A stretch of 64,000 nt of DNA from Imperialibacter sp. EC-SDR9 (GTDB lineage: Bacteria > Bacteroidota > Bacteroidia > Cytophagales > Cyclobacteriaceae): contig NZ_LR701574.1 in NCBI RefSeq assembly GCF_902498805.1, positions 62,001 to 126,000 of the forward strand, given 5' to 3'. The position numbers and the translations under genes were made by a program. This document shows positions 1 through 9,881 of the stretch, one piece after another (position 1 is the first letter of the stretch; every line of letters starts with the position of its first letter). Below the pieces are notes generated by a model. It was given only the letters and a program-made list of their open reading frames with translations. It was not told the origin of the DNA and made no database searches.

Positions 1-1
1 T

Positions 2-385
2 GACAAGCCAGCCAGACCTGAAAGGCCTTCGAGACCTGAAAGAAGTGACAGGCCTGTGAGATCTGAGAGCAACGACCGGCCAGTGAGGTCGGAGAGACGG
101 GAACGGACAAATAGTGAAACTGGTTCGGGACCAGCAGGTAAGGGTATGGATCGCTTTTTCATCAACATCGGAAGCATGGATCAGGTGAATAAGGGAGAAT
201 TGCTCAAATTCATTTGTGACCAGACGAAACTAAGAAAGGACGATATTGGGCAGATCCAACTCAACAAGAGCCATTCGTTTTTCGAAGTGGACGCCAAGAG
301 CGCCGGCAAAGTGGCGAACAGCTTCAAGGGGCTTGTTATCGACGGCCGGGAACTGAGAGTCAATAAAGACGAACCGAAAGGATAA
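2..385 (+). CDS. DEAD/DEAH-box RNA helicase, C-terminal fragment (DbpA-type RNA-binding domain)
   Basis: The frame is open from the window edge, so only the C-terminal 127 residues are present and the helicase core lies outside. The first ~45 residues are an Arg/Pro/Ser/Glu-rich low-complexity linker with repeated RPER/SDRPV units, typical of the basic tails of Bacteroidota DEAD-box helicases. From about residue 50 comes a compact domain beginning DRFFINIGSMDQ and containing SFFEVDA, which fits the RRM-like DbpA RNA-binding domain found at the end of ribosome-assembly or cold-shock helicases. That the missing part is a helicase is inferred from this domain and the linker. The gene ends just before a strong symmetric terminator and faces a convergent gene. 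Confidence 0.8.
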   Translation, partial: DKPARPERPSRPERSDRPVRSESNDRPVRSERRERTNSETGSGPAGKGMDRFFINIGSMDQVNKGELLKFICDQTKLRKDDIGQIQLNKSHSFFEVDAKSAGKVANSFKGLVIDGRELRVNKDEPKG

Positions 386-390
386 AACAT

Positions 391-424
391 AAAAAAAGCC
401 TGGTATCGTCCAGGCTTTTTTGTT
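391..424. terminator. bidirectional intrinsic terminator
   Basis: A 6-bp GC-rich stem (GCCTGG at 398-403, CCAGGC at 410-415) is preceded by seven A and followed by six T. It therefore works on paper in both directions. It sits between the helicase end and the convergent gene that ends at 426. Confidence 0.85.
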
Positions 425-425
425 T

Positions 426-3400
426 CTATTTCTCTGTAATTATTCTGGGCACGTTTTCTTTTTCCAGCAACTTATTGAAAGCAGGGAAGTCAGTCGTCAA
501 TACTTCATCATACGGCTTTCTCAGTTCAATAAACTGTTTTTTGAGATCGTCGTAGCGCTCGAGCATGCCTGCCGTTGGTTTATTGTGATCGTCAATCACC
601 ACACCGTAAAGCCTGGCGATGTGGTTAGTGAACTTCCTCTCAAAATTAATTTCGTCCTGGCTGGTTTCAATCTGATTTTGGAAGATAGCATCTTCTGCTT
701 CGGTCAGCTTCTTATTCAGCGCTGCTGCCTTATCTTTAATTTCGGACGAATAGCCAGCTTTTTCCGACCTTTCTGCAATAGCCTTTGCCTGCTCCCTGAT
801 CGCCCTCATGTTTCTGATCAAATCCTGGCTTTTGGTGATGTAGTCGGTCATTTCGGAAGCGAGATCAAATTGGGCCTGGTAGTCGGCTGTTGTAATGTGA
901 GGCCAGCGAGGGTCTGCCTTTAACTCAAAGGTCTCGGTTTGGGAATAGTCTCCAGCCTTTAGTTTCACGGAGTAGGTGCCAGGCACAGCTTTTGGGCCTG
1001 GCGTTCTGTTGGCGCTGAACACCATCGCCATAAAGTTGTCAGCCATTTTCGGGCCGGGGTACATCAGGTTCCACGACAGGCTGTTCATGCCTTCTTTTAT
1101 TTCGAGCTCTTTTTCTCCCTTAGCCTTGTCGGGCTTGCTTGAGTAAACTACCGGCGTGACACCTTTGGCATCCATTATTTCTAAAGTGACTTTGTCGTCG
1201 GTATTACTCACAAAGAAGTTGATATCTGCTGACCGCCCGTTCCAGCCTCCTACATTGGTTCGGTAGGTGTCTCTCGGCTTATAAAGGAAGGCATCCTTTG
1301 CCATCAGGGCATCGTTGAGCTGATGTAGTGGCGTCAGGTCGTCCAGTATCCAGAAAGCCCGGCCCTGGGTGCTGATGACAAGGTCTTTCTCATGCACCTC
1401 CATATCGGTAATGGGCGTTACGGGTAAATTAAGCTGAAACGGCTGCCAGTTTTTACCCTCATCGAAGGACATGTACATACCGAATTCTGTGCCGGCGTAG
1501 AGGAGCCCTTTTCTGTCAGGGTCTTCAGCAACGGCACGCACGAAGTGATTGGCAGGTATGCCGTTTTTGCCATTGGTCAGTGTCGACCAGGTAGCGCCAA
1601 AATCGTTTGTCATGAAAATGTAAGGACTGAAATCCTTCCTGCGGTATTTGTACACAGCCACAAACGCCCGCCCGGCCTGATGAGACGACAACTCAATCTT
1701 GTTCACAGTGCCCATAGCAGGCATGCCCGGAGGGGTGATGTTTTTCCACGACTTGCCGCCGTCTCTGGTGATGTGCACCAGCCCATCGTCTGAACCAGCC
1801 CACAGCTCGCCTTCATTGAAGGGTGACTCCTCCAGTGCAAAAATGCTTGAGTACACCTCCACGCCAGTGCCGTCGTGCTGAATAGGGCCACCAGGGATAC
1901 CCAACGTTTCAGCGAACTTAGTGGTAAGATCCGGGCTTATCACATCCCACGACTGCCCTTTGTTGGTTGATTTGTGCACATAGTTGGAGCCGTCGTAAAT
2001 GACGTTTGTGTTAAATTTTGAAATCAGCACAGGAAAATTCCACTGCCAGCGGTATTTGAGCTTTCTTTGCTCTGTACCTTCCGTGTAGTGAGGGTAGGCC
2101 GTTACCTGGCGCATTTCGCCGGTCTTTTTGTTGTAGAAAGTGATCTCGCCGCTATAGCTTGTTGCGTAGATGATGTCTGGGTTTGTTGGATCGACTGCCA
2201 CATCAGCTGATTCGCCGCCGCCAACACCGAACCACTCTTCGGTATCAGTGAGGGAGCCGGATGAGTAGGAGGGAACGGAGATGGTGGTGTTGTCCTGCTG
2301 GCCGGCGTACAGGCGGTAGGGAAACTGATTATCGACAGTTACCCTGTAGAACTCTGAAGTAGGTTGGTTTTGCTGGTGCGACCAGCTTTTGCCTCCGTTG
2401 ATGGAAACTGTAGCACCACCATCGTTGCAATGGATCATGATGTCCGTATTGTCGGGATTGATCCAGAGGCCGTGGTTATCGCCATGCGGCACTCTTATGC
2501 GGGTATCGAATGTTTTGCCACCGTCAATCGATTTGTAGAAGCCCACGTTGTTGACGTAAACCGTATTGGGATCTTTAGGGTCGGCGGTGATATGGGTATA
2601 GTACCAGCCTCGTTGGCGAAGTTCATGATCCCGATTGATTTTCTTCCAGGAATTACCGGCATCATCGGTTCGGTACACCCCGCCTTTGCTTTCGTCGGCC
2701 GTTTGTATCAGTGCCCAAACACGATCAGGTTGAGCAGGTGAAATGGCCAGTCCAATACGGCCAAGAAGGCCAGTTGGCAGTCCGCCTTCCAGCTTTTCCC
2801 AGGTCTCGCCCATGTCTTTGGACTTCCAGATGCCGCCTTCCATACCGCCGTCGGTCATGGCCCATGGCTTGCGGTCGGCCCGCCACATCGCCGCATACAT
2901 GATGCGAGGGTTGGCGGGATTCATTTCAATGTCAATTGCACCTGTGCTGTCGCTGACGAAAAGGGTTTTCTCCCAGTTTTTCCCGCCATCAGTCGTTTTA
3001 TATACGCCCCGGTCTGGGTTAGGACCAAAGGCGTTGCCAAGCGCCGCTACCATGGCCACGTCCGGGTTAGAGGGATGTATGATAATTTTGCCGATCTGCC
3101 CGGCATTGGGCAACCCAATAAAATCCCAGGTTTTCCCTTCGTCCATGGTTTTGTACACACCGATGCCAGGCGAAACATTGCCTCTGAGACAGGCAGAGCC
3201 TGTGCCGACGTAGATCACATTTGGGTCGGAAGGAGCCACGGTAATAGCACCAATAGAGCCCACCTGAAACTGGCCATCGGTAATGTTTTCCCAGTTCCAG
3301 CCTGCGTCGTCCGTTTTCCAAACGCCGCCCCCTTGCGATCCCATGTAGAAGGTGAAAGGATTTTGAGGTATGCCAGCTACTGCAGTAGCTCTTCCGCCTC

Positions 3401-3545
3401 TGGAGGGGCCAACTGACCTGTATTTCATTTCCGAGAAATACTTTTGGTCAATGGTTTTTGGAGGTTGGGTTGTCTGGGCTTTTCGTTGTGCGAGGGCGGT
3501 CACTGCAAAAGTCAATAGCAGTAAAGGGAACGCTAGTCTTTTCAT
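426..3545 (-). CDS. secreted sortilin-like/BNR (Asp-box) beta-propeller protein
   Basis: A 1039-residue protein of the VPS10/sortilin-like glycosyl-hydrolase-related family that is common in Bacteroidota. The start at 3545 is chosen because it gives a clean Sec signal peptide (MKRLAFPLLLLTFAVTALAQ); the frame stays open 45 codons further upstream without sensible N-terminal sequence. At least ten Asp-box motifs (S/T-x-D-x-G-x-x-W) are visible, for example KTDDAGWNW, KTMDEGKTW, KTTDGGKNW, RTDDAGNSW and ITRDGGKSW, consistent with one or two beta-propellers. The C-terminal ~200 residues are a non-propeller, charged helical region ending at a KENVP-type tail. No T9SS sorting domain is seen, so it is probably periplasmic. 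Such proteins are often annotated as glycosyl hydrolases, but no catalytic residues can be assigned and the substrate is unknown. It lies downstream of, and on the same strand as, the T9SS protein. Confidence 0.8.
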   Translation of the reverse strand: MKRLAFPLLLLTFAVTALAQRKAQTTQPPKTIDQKYFSEMKYRSVGPSRGGRATAVAGIPQNPFTFYMGSQGGGVWKTDDAGWNWENITDGQFQVGSIGAITVAPSDPNVIYVGTGSACLRGNVSPGIGVYKTMDEGKTWDFIGLPNAGQIGKIIIHPSNPDVAMVAALGNAFGPNPDRGVYKTTDGGKNWEKTLFVSDSTGAIDIEMNPANPRIMYAAMWRADRKPWAMTDGGMEGGIWKSKDMGETWEKLEGGLPTGLLGRIGLAISPAQPDRVWALIQTADESKGGVYRTDDAGNSWKKINRDHELRQRGWYYTHITADPKDPNTVYVNNVGFYKSIDGGKTFDTRIRVPHGDNHGLWINPDNTDIMIHCNDGGATVSINGGKSWSHQQNQPTSEFYRVTVDNQFPYRLYAGQQDNTTISVPSYSSGSLTDTEEWFGVGGGESADVAVDPTNPDIIYATSYSGEITFYNKKTGEMRQVTAYPHYTEGTEQRKLKYRWQWNFPVLISKFNTNVIYDGSNYVHKSTNKGQSWDVISPDLTTKFAETLGIPGGPIQHDGTGVEVYSSIFALEESPFNEGELWAGSDDGLVHITRDGGKSWKNITPPGMPAMGTVNKIELSSHQAGRAFVAVYKYRRKDFSPYIFMTNDFGATWSTLTNGKNGIPANHFVRAVAEDPDRKGLLYAGTEFGMYMSFDEGKNWQPFQLNLPVTPITDMEVHEKDLVISTQGRAFWILDDLTPLHQLNDALMAKDAFLYKPRDTYRTNVGGWNGRSADINFFVSNTDDKVTLEIMDAKGVTPVVYSSKPDKAKGEKELEIKEGMNSLSWNLMYPGPKMADNFMAMVFSANRTPGPKAVPGTYSVKLKAGDYSQTETFELKADPRWPHITTADYQAQFDLASEMTDYITKSQDLIRNMRAIREQAKAIAERSEKAGYSSEIKDKAAALNKKLTEAEDAIFQNQIETSQDEINFERKFTNHIARLYGVVIDDHNKPTAGMLERYDDLKKQFIELRKPYDEVLTTDFPAFNKLLEKENVPRIITEK

Positions 3546-3701
3546 GGTTAAGTTGTTTTCTATGGTTGCTAAGGCAAATTGAAAGATAGCGAAATCGAAG
3601 AGATGGAAAAGCCATTTTTGGAAGACCGGGAGACGGGAAAAGATGAGCGGAGCTTTCCCGTAGAAAGAACCAATCGACAATCAGAGAATTAAGCGGTGGT
3701 G

Positions 3702-6700
3702 CTACTTTTTAATCAGTTTGAAGACTCTGTTATTTTCAGGCGAAGTAATATAAAGGACGAAGATGCCCGGCGGCAGCTTTCTAACATCAGCCACAAGATC
3801 GTCGCCCTGGATGGAGAACGGAATAGCCAACAGCTCTCCGGACAGCCGGAAGACTTTCGCTTGTGTCTTATCAATACTTTTTAACCCACGTATATGGACT
3901 TCATCTCTTGCAGGGTTCGGGAAAATGGTGACCGACTGGAGCTTATTTTCAAAGGTAGCTTTTCTGACCTCTGAATAGGTAAAAGTGCCATCAAAGTCTG
4001 TTTGTTTTAGCCGATAGTAGGAGGTGCCTGGCAGCGGATTTGTGTCGTAATACAGGTAGTTTAGCACCTTTTCGGAGTTGCCAGCACCGTTCACTCGTTT
4101 TATTTCTTTATAGGCTAAACCGTCGGCAGACCGCTCCACAGAGAAAAAGTCGTTATTCGTTTCTGTGGCCGTTTCCCACTCCAGCTTCACGTTGCCATTC
4201 TCTTCTTTTATTACAAAGCTTAACAACTCTATAGGTAGAGGAGCCTCACTCAAATCTGTGCTACCCACTGTGAAATAGAATTCCGATCCCGCACTGAAGT
4301 CATTATCAAAGGACACTGTTTGTGCCGTATTATCGTAGGAAAAAGGATAGACGATTGAAGCATTTGTAAAGTCGCCATCATCGTCAACCAGTAAGGCAGT
4401 ATATGAAAGGTCATTTGTGCCAGGGCCAGCCGAGCCTTCCACGCTGATCATATCAAATTCAAGATTCACGGTTCCGATGGTTCCGGTTTTTTGAGCAAGC
4501 CAAACTCTCTCCAGTCTCGACACTATTCCCGAAGGCAAGTCGGTGGAGCCGGTGCTTTCCAGGGCTGCGTTATCGTTGCCCCATACGAGGTAGTCATAAT
4601 TAGCGCTGAATCCGCCACCATTGTCCATCGTCAAAACACTTCCCGCACTTTCGCTTTTGGATTTAGTTTGATTCAGCCCTGCCGGATAATCCCTTCCTAT
4701 TCCTGCCACATTGTTGTGATAGGCATTGTTGCTGGAGTAGTCCCAAATAACGGTGCCATTGTTAGCTATGTAGTCACGTTCGTCTATCAGTGCAGTTGCT
4801 CCATCATCCACGCCCGTCCTTGTTATTCCATATTTCACCGCCAGCATCGACTCTATCTGGGCTTTTTCCTCTTCGGTCATAGTGGAGTTGTACACTAACA
4901 CCTCACTAATCAGCCCATTGTAAAATTGTGTACCACTGCTTCTGGCTCCTATTCGGAAGTTGTTAGCTCCTGAGTTGCTGTAGGTCGCATTTCCAGATAA
5001 CAGCGCACTACCGCCATTACTATGGATACTCACAGCACTTCCATTGCCCAAATGATCGATTCTACCTATTACGGGATCGTTGTCGGCCAGTTTTTCACCA
5101 TAATAGGCCGTAGGGTCGGCAAGACCGATCCAGCTGCCACCTGCGCCCAAAAGTGTGCCATATGGGCCGAGATGATCCATGAGCAAGGCATGATTATCGG
5201 TGCCGACGTTCCAGGCGAAGATGGCCCCGTCGCCATCGTCGAACCGGCCGACCCAGAACATTTCAAAGCCCTGCGTGAAATCGAGGTTCACTCCGGAAAC
5301 ATTGAAGTAGTCGTTGGAGGTTTCAATCGCTGGGTTGAAATTGATTTGGTCAGCACTGTAAATGGGGTTATTGACAACAGAAACCGAATAGCTGTTCAGG
5401 CTTCTATCTCCCCATGAGGTAATGGTGCAGCCGTCGGAGATGCAGTTGGTGTTGTTGGTAACACTCAGCCAAAGTTTCAGGGCTCCTACAGGGCCACCTG
5501 GGTTAGGGGTGACAAGATTAGTGGCCAGGGTAAAGTAATCGCCCTCGCTAAAGGTAACGCCAGTGAAGGTGAGCGTATCACCTGATATGACTGCACCTGT
5601 AGTATGTGGGGTAACGCCAGTACTAAAATCGGTATCTGAATTCTTAATGAGCAGTGCGTAATCTGTTTCATCTCCCGAATTTCCAATGCCACCTGTTAAA
5701 AGGAACCTGACTGAAACAGCGCCCGGTGTGCCTGTCAGGTCAGCTCGCCAGATTCTTTCGATTCTGTAGCTGTAGCTGGGGTGGATATTGGTCAGGGTTG
5801 TTGTAGTGGGGGCACCGTCATTTCCCCACACGAGAAAATCAAAGTCGCTGGAAAAGATTCCTCCTTTTTCTACAATCAGTTGATCGCCGTCGTTGATAGA
5901 CCTCGTCTGGCTCAAGCCCGAAGCGTCATCTCTGCCGATCCCAGCGACGCCACTGCTATAAGCCGAGTAAGCCGACACGGCGTCGAATATTGTTGTTCCG
6001 TTCGACGCAATGTAGTTCTGAGGAGTTGTCTGATCCAGCCCAATGCCGTATTTAATGGCCAGGTAGCTGTTGATTTTCAGAAAATCTGTAGCTGACGGAT
6101 ACTGCGAATACACTATTACTTCTGCAATATCGCCATCCAGCCCACCGTTGGTGGTTGTGGCATGTCGCCCAAGCCGCATGTCCGGCGGAGTGAGGGCATT
6201 CGTGTTGCTGGCAATGGTGGTTTTAGTGCCGCCATTGAGGCTTAAGCCAAATTCAACATTGTAGTCTCTATGGTATTCGGCAATGTACCTGTTTCCTGCC
6301 GACACCGACCTGGTAGGGCCGCCAAGGCCGCTCCCGTTGTTATAACGGGTTTGATAAAGCAGGTTGGGGCCTGCAATGAATTTGAGGCTGGTTAAATCAT
6401 TTGTACCGGTAGTCCTGTCAATGATGTAGTCGCCACTTCCATCAGTGGTTCCTCCCGTCGTAATGCTATTGGGTTCAAAAACGATGAAGTAGGTATAGTC
6501 GCTCGTAGAGCCAATGCCGAATGTTGCTGTCACATCAAGAAATTGGTTTTTGGAGAAGGTGAGTACTGGGTTGAAGTTGGCAACCCGTGTTCGGTATATG
6601 GGCCTATTGGCTAGTGTGGATTGACTGAGATTGTTAGATGAAGGCGACTGATCATTCCATTGAGTGGTGGTTTGGCCATTGGTGGCCAGGGTTGTTCCTC

Positions 6701-6860
6701 CATCGAAATAGACGCTGGCATCGGCTTTAAGCCAAAGATTGAGGCCAGTGGAAACACCGCCCGGGTTTTGTGCCAATGCGGCAAAAGGGAAAACAAGTGC
6801 GAAGGCAAGTAGCAGAAGGAAAGTTCGGGCGTGAGAAGCCAATTTCAAAAGATAAGTCAC
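3702..6860 (-). CDS. T9SS-secreted LamG-like/DUF8202 surface protein
   Basis: A 1052-residue secreted protein. A signal peptide (TFLLLLAFALVFPFAALAQ) covers the first ~31 residues. The body has two copies of one module, each a concanavalin-A/LamG-like jellyroll starting with GLNLWLKAD or ALKLWLSVT and leading to a Bacteroidota DUF8202-like segment with VAGIGRDDASGLSQT and VAGIGRDYPAGLNQT. A third beta-rich stretch (ELLSFVIKEENGNVKLEWET) precedes a typical type A T9SS sorting domain in the last ~75 residues (TIFPNPARDEVHIRG ... VFKLIKK). The C-terminal lysines and the NPARD motif are classic for T9SS export and surface anchoring. Its ligand is unknown; adhesion or polysaccharide binding is an inference from the jellyroll fold. 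Confidence 0.85.
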   Translation of the reverse strand: MTYLLKLASHARTFLLLLAFALVFPFAALAQNPGGVSTGLNLWLKADASVYFDGGTTLATNGQTTTQWNDQSPSSNNLSQSTLANRPIYRTRVANFNPVLTFSKNQFLDVTATFGIGSTSDYTYFIVFEPNSITTGGTTDGSGDYIIDRTTGTNDLTSLKFIAGPNLLYQTRYNNGSGLGGPTRSVSAGNRYIAEYHRDYNVEFGLSLNGGTKTTIASNTNALTPPDMRLGRHATTTNGGLDGDIAEVIVYSQYPSATDFLKINSYLAIKYGIGLDQTTPQNYIASNGTTIFDAVSAYSAYSSGVAGIGRDDASGLSQTRSINDGDQLIVEKGGIFSSDFDFLVWGNDGAPTTTTLTNIHPSYSYRIERIWRADLTGTPGAVSVRFLLTGGIGNSGDETDYALLIKNSDTDFSTGVTPHTTGAVISGDTLTFTGVTFSEGDYFTLATNLVTPNPGGPVGALKLWLSVTNNTNCISDGCTITSWGDRSLNSYSVSVVNNPIYSADQINFNPAIETSNDYFNVSGVNLDFTQGFEMFWVGRFDDGDGAIFAWNVGTDNHALLMDHLGPYGTLLGAGGSWIGLADPTAYYGEKLADNDPVIGRIDHLGNGSAVSIHSNGGSALLSGNATYSNSGANNFRIGARSSGTQFYNGLISEVLVYNSTMTEEEKAQIESMLAVKYGITRTGVDDGATALIDERDYIANNGTVIWDYSSNNAYHNNVAGIGRDYPAGLNQTKSKSESAGSVLTMDNGGGFSANYDYLVWGNDNAALESTGSTDLPSGIVSRLERVWLAQKTGTIGTVNLEFDMISVEGSAGPGTNDLSYTALLVDDDGDFTNASIVYPFSYDNTAQTVSFDNDFSAGSEFYFTVGSTDLSEAPLPIELLSFVIKEENGNVKLEWETATETNNDFFSVERSADGLAYKEIKRVNGAGNSEKVLNYLYYDTNPLPGTSYYRLKQTDFDGTFTYSEVRKATFENKLQSVTIFPNPARDEVHIRGLKSIDKTQAKVFRLSGELLAIPFSIQGDDLVADVRKLPPGIFVLYITSPENNRVFKLIKK

Positions 6861-7084
6861 TAGGTCAGGTATTTGCTCAATGGTAAAATAAGCAATCGTT
6901 TTTAATAAGCTGACATTTTTTCGATGGGTTTGTGGTATGAATCGATAAACTACTCAAAAAAGCAGGCCCAATTTAGCGATTAGGCAACATTGTTTAATGC
7001 TAAAAAGTCCACAGGCAAGTATCAATTGAATCACTTCCCCACAAAGAGCTATATTGCCCTACTTTTAAGAAACCCCTTTTTCAA

Positions 7085-9217
7085 ATGAAGAATGCCATCT
7101 ATGTAGCATGCTTTTTTTCCCTGGCGCTCACACTTTCCTGTAGCAGGCAGGTAACAAAAGAAGCGCAGGAGACAACCACCTGGCCCGACTCAATTCCCTG
7201 GTGGAAGGCGAATAACCTTCGCACTATGCAGACCAATCTCCCTGCCTATGAGGCTGATCTTAATGTTGACTCTCTTATCAATGACCTCAAAGGCTTCTCA
7301 GTGAATACGTTGATCATCAATGCCGGTGGCATTATGGCCTTTTACCCCACCAAACTGGAAGACCAGTACACGAACCCTTTTATGAATGAAAATATGCTGG
7401 GTGACGTAATCAGTAAATGCCATGATAACGATATCCGAGTGATTGTCAGGTTTGATTTCAGCCGGGCGCACGAGAGCATTTTTTACAGGCATCCTGATTG
7501 GTTTTATTTGTCGCCAAAAGGAGAGCGGATCAGGAACGACGATATGTATGTGATTTCCATCAATGCCCCGTATGAGCAGCAAGTCCTGTTCGACATAGTG
7601 GGTGAAGTGATAGATATGTATCCTATCGATGGCATTTTTATTAACATGCCGGGTTATCAAACACGAAATGCTTATGAAGGTGTTTATCACGGCATAGACC
7701 AAAATCCCTACGATAAAGAGCGGTTTATGGCGTACAGCGGCATGAAGCTGCCGTTGGTCGAGGACGACAAAGATCCGGCGTTTCAAAAATACCAGGAGTT
7801 CAAGAAATTCACTGTGGACGACCTGATGAAGCGACTACACAACGTGGTCAAGGCAAAAAATGAGCAGATCGCCATTTGCACGTATATGGGGAATTATGTT
7901 GACATCATCAGACATGAGTCGCACCCAAGTGGCCTGCCTTACTGGCCCTATTCGGCCTCTGACAATGTCAACAATGTAGAAAACAGCTACCCTGACCACA
8001 TCGTAAGCAACGCAAGTATCCAACAGATTTCTTTTCAGTCGAGGTACAACGCCGTGGAACCTGAGGAGTCGGCCATCAGGCTGTATCAAAACATAGCCAA
8101 CGGCTCAGGGCTCGACATGAGCATTATGGGCGACTTTCAGGGGAATGAAGACGAAAGAAGCTATGCCGTATTCAGGGAGGTATATGCTCACCACAAGGCT
8201 TTCGAAAAATACTATGGCCATTATGTTTCCCCGGCCGAAATCGCCCTAGTATCGCCGGGCTATTGGCCTGGTGGAAAGCCTATGCAAGAATACAGAGGCA
8301 TTCAGCTAATGCTGAAGGAGGCTCACCTTCAATTTGACCTCATAGAAGATGCCCAATTGTCGAAGCTGGGAGATAAGATGAAAGGCTACAAAGTGATCAT
8401 TCTACCGGAAATTGTAAACCTGGATGAGCAGGCTCTAGCTGTAATTAAGGCAGCAGTTGCAGGCGGCACACACCTGATTGCTACCAATCAGTCGTTGAGC
8501 GGCAACCCGGATGCGTTGCTTGAACTGTTTGGTGCAAAGGCTATTCAGCCAAATCATGATGGAGCGGGATATTACCTGGCCCCTGACAACAAGTCAATCT
8601 TTAAAAGCTTTGATTTACAGAGTCTTATTATGTTTAAGTTTAATCTGGGCTTTTATAATTTTGACCAGGCCGACGAGACTTATTTGCCCATTTATACACC
8701 CGGCAGGCCTGGCCCTCCGGAGAAAATAGGTGGCCATGAGCCCACAGGCTACAAGGCCGTTGCTGTGAAACATCATCCAGCAAGCAAAGCTGTTTTGATG
8801 CCCATCAACCTGGGCAGACTGTATTATATACATGGCTATGAGGAGCATAAGCAAATACTGCTTGATATGATCAATTACCTGGAGCCTAACATCAGTGATT
8901 TGCTAACGACCAATGCTCACCCGAGAGTAGAAGCCGTGTTGCAAAAATATGTGGAGAATACACCTGAAAACTTTGGTAGCCAGGACGAAGACGGCGTCAT
9001 TTTGCATCTGGTGAATATTACAGGGTTTAGTGGCAATACGTTTTTTGAGCCTTTGGAGGTAAGGGATTTGGAATTCAGGATACGCTGCGACTTTCAACCG
9101 GGACGCATTTTTACCATGGCAGGTCGGCAACCGGTAGAATACAGCATGAACAGTGGCTACATTACTTTTAAATTGGATAAGGTTGGGCAATATGAGGCAG
9201 TTGTCGTAGAAAAGTAA
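7085..9217 (+). CDS. lipoprotein, putative glycoside hydrolase (GHL6-like TIM barrel with beta-galactosidase trimerisation-like domain)
   Basis: A 710-residue protein with a lipoprotein signal (LALTLSC, predicted acylated Cys at residue 19), so probably anchored to the outer membrane. Residues ~40-380 resemble hypothetical glycosyl hydrolase 6 / alpha-amylase-like TIM barrels: NTLIINAGGIMAFYP, then IRVIVRFDFSRAHESIF and HPDWF, then PIDGIFINMPGYQT. Residues ~380-520 resemble a glutamine-amidotransferase-like beta-galactosidase trimerisation domain (EIALVSPGYWPGG ... YKVIILPEIVNLDEQAL). The C-terminus is beta-rich. Family membership is judged from these patterns; the sugar substrate cannot be deduced. 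Two genes downstream on the same strand is another glycosidase-like protein, so the pair may act on the same polysaccharide. Confidence 0.65.
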   Translation: MKNAIYVACFFSLALTLSCSRQVTKEAQETTTWPDSIPWWKANNLRTMQTNLPAYEADLNVDSLINDLKGFSVNTLIINAGGIMAFYPTKLEDQYTNPFMNENMLGDVISKCHDNDIRVIVRFDFSRAHESIFYRHPDWFYLSPKGERIRNDDMYVISINAPYEQQVLFDIVGEVIDMYPIDGIFINMPGYQTRNAYEGVYHGIDQNPYDKERFMAYSGMKLPLVEDDKDPAFQKYQEFKKFTVDDLMKRLHNVVKAKNEQIAICTYMGNYVDIIRHESHPSGLPYWPYSASDNVNNVENSYPDHIVSNASIQQISFQSRYNAVEPEESAIRLYQNIANGSGLDMSIMGDFQGNEDERSYAVFREVYAHHKAFEKYYGHYVSPAEIALVSPGYWPGGKPMQEYRGIQLMLKEAHLQFDLIEDAQLSKLGDKMKGYKVIILPEIVNLDEQALAVIKAAVAGGTHLIATNQSLSGNPDALLELFGAKAIQPNHDGAGYYLAPDNKSIFKSFDLQSLIMFKFNLGFYNFDQADETYLPIYTPGRPGPPEKIGGHEPTGYKAVAVKHHPASKAVLMPINLGRLYYIHGYEEHKQILLDMINYLEPNISDLLTTNAHPRVEAVLQKYVENTPENFGSQDEDGVILHLVNITGFSGNTFFEPLEVRDLEFRIRCDFQPGRIFTMAGRQPVEYSMNSGYITFKLDKVGQYEAVVVEK

Positions 9218-9318
9218 CGAAAAGTTATTCAGGCGAAAGCACATATATTTTCTTTTCACTGACGCAAGATATTCTGAGGCTTTTGCGTAGCTTTCATCAA
9301 CCAATGATTTTTAAAACT

Positions 9319-9810
9319 ATGAAAACATTTTTTTCTGTTATTTTATTGTCCCTCACTGCCCACCTGGCCATTGGGCAGGATGATGGTACTAAAACCGAAA
9401 AATTCGGCAATGCTACTATCGACAAATACATTGCCTCCGTTACTGAGTTTGCTGGCAAACAAAAGGGGCTGTCTTCGACCCTGGCAAAGCTGGATGGAGA
9501 TGTTGATAAAGCGTCAAAGGAGGAGGACGAGAGTGCTATCGATGGCCTGCTCACCAGGTTCAAAGACCTCGAAGGCTCCTACAAATCCCTGGATGCGGAC
9601 TCGAAGCAACTTTCCAGTGAGGGAACGAGCGCTTCGAAGGCCAGCTCGCAGTGCGGCACCAAGGCTCCAAAATGCGCTGAGGGAGTGAAGAAGGCCACCG
9701 CATTGCTTGATGGTTCGGCCAAGGCTATTGTTACCGACAAAATCAAAATGACTGAGCTAAAAGCTAAGGCCGAGGCAGTCAAAAAGAAGTTTGGCGGTTC
9801 GGGGGAATGA
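9319..9810 (+). CDS. small secreted helical protein, function unknown
   Basis: 163 residues, starting at the second in-frame ATG because MKTFFSVILLSLTAHLAIGQ is a good signal peptide. The mature protein is Lys/Asp/Glu/Ala-rich and predicted helical (KAEAVKKKFGGSGE end), with two cysteines (QCGTKAPKCAEG) nine residues apart that could form a disulfide in the periplasm. I do not recognise a family. It lies 100 bp after the lipoprotein glycosidase and is followed by its own terminator, so it is probably an independent unit or the last gene of that unit. Confidence 0.7.
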   Translation: MKTFFSVILLSLTAHLAIGQDDGTKTEKFGNATIDKYIASVTEFAGKQKGLSSTLAKLDGDVDKASKEEDESAIDGLLTRFKDLEGSYKSLDADSKQLSSEGTSASKASSQCGTKAPKCAEGVKKATALLDGSAKAIVTDKIKMTELKAKAEAVKKKFGGSGE

Positions 9811-9833
9811 CATTCTAATCATTAAGCAATTGT

Positions 9834-9868
9834 AAAACGCTATGATGCTTCAATCATGGCGTTTTTTT
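9834..9868 (+). terminator. intrinsic terminator immediately upstream of the next gene
   Basis: Stem AAAACGC-ATGAT (9834-9846) pairs with ATCAT-GCGTTTT (9853-9865) with one bulged base per arm and a short loop, and the T-run continues to 9868. The U-tract ends only 13 bp before the ATG at 9882 of the following gene. Confidence 0.75.
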
Positions 9869-9881
9869 GTTAGTTTCAGGT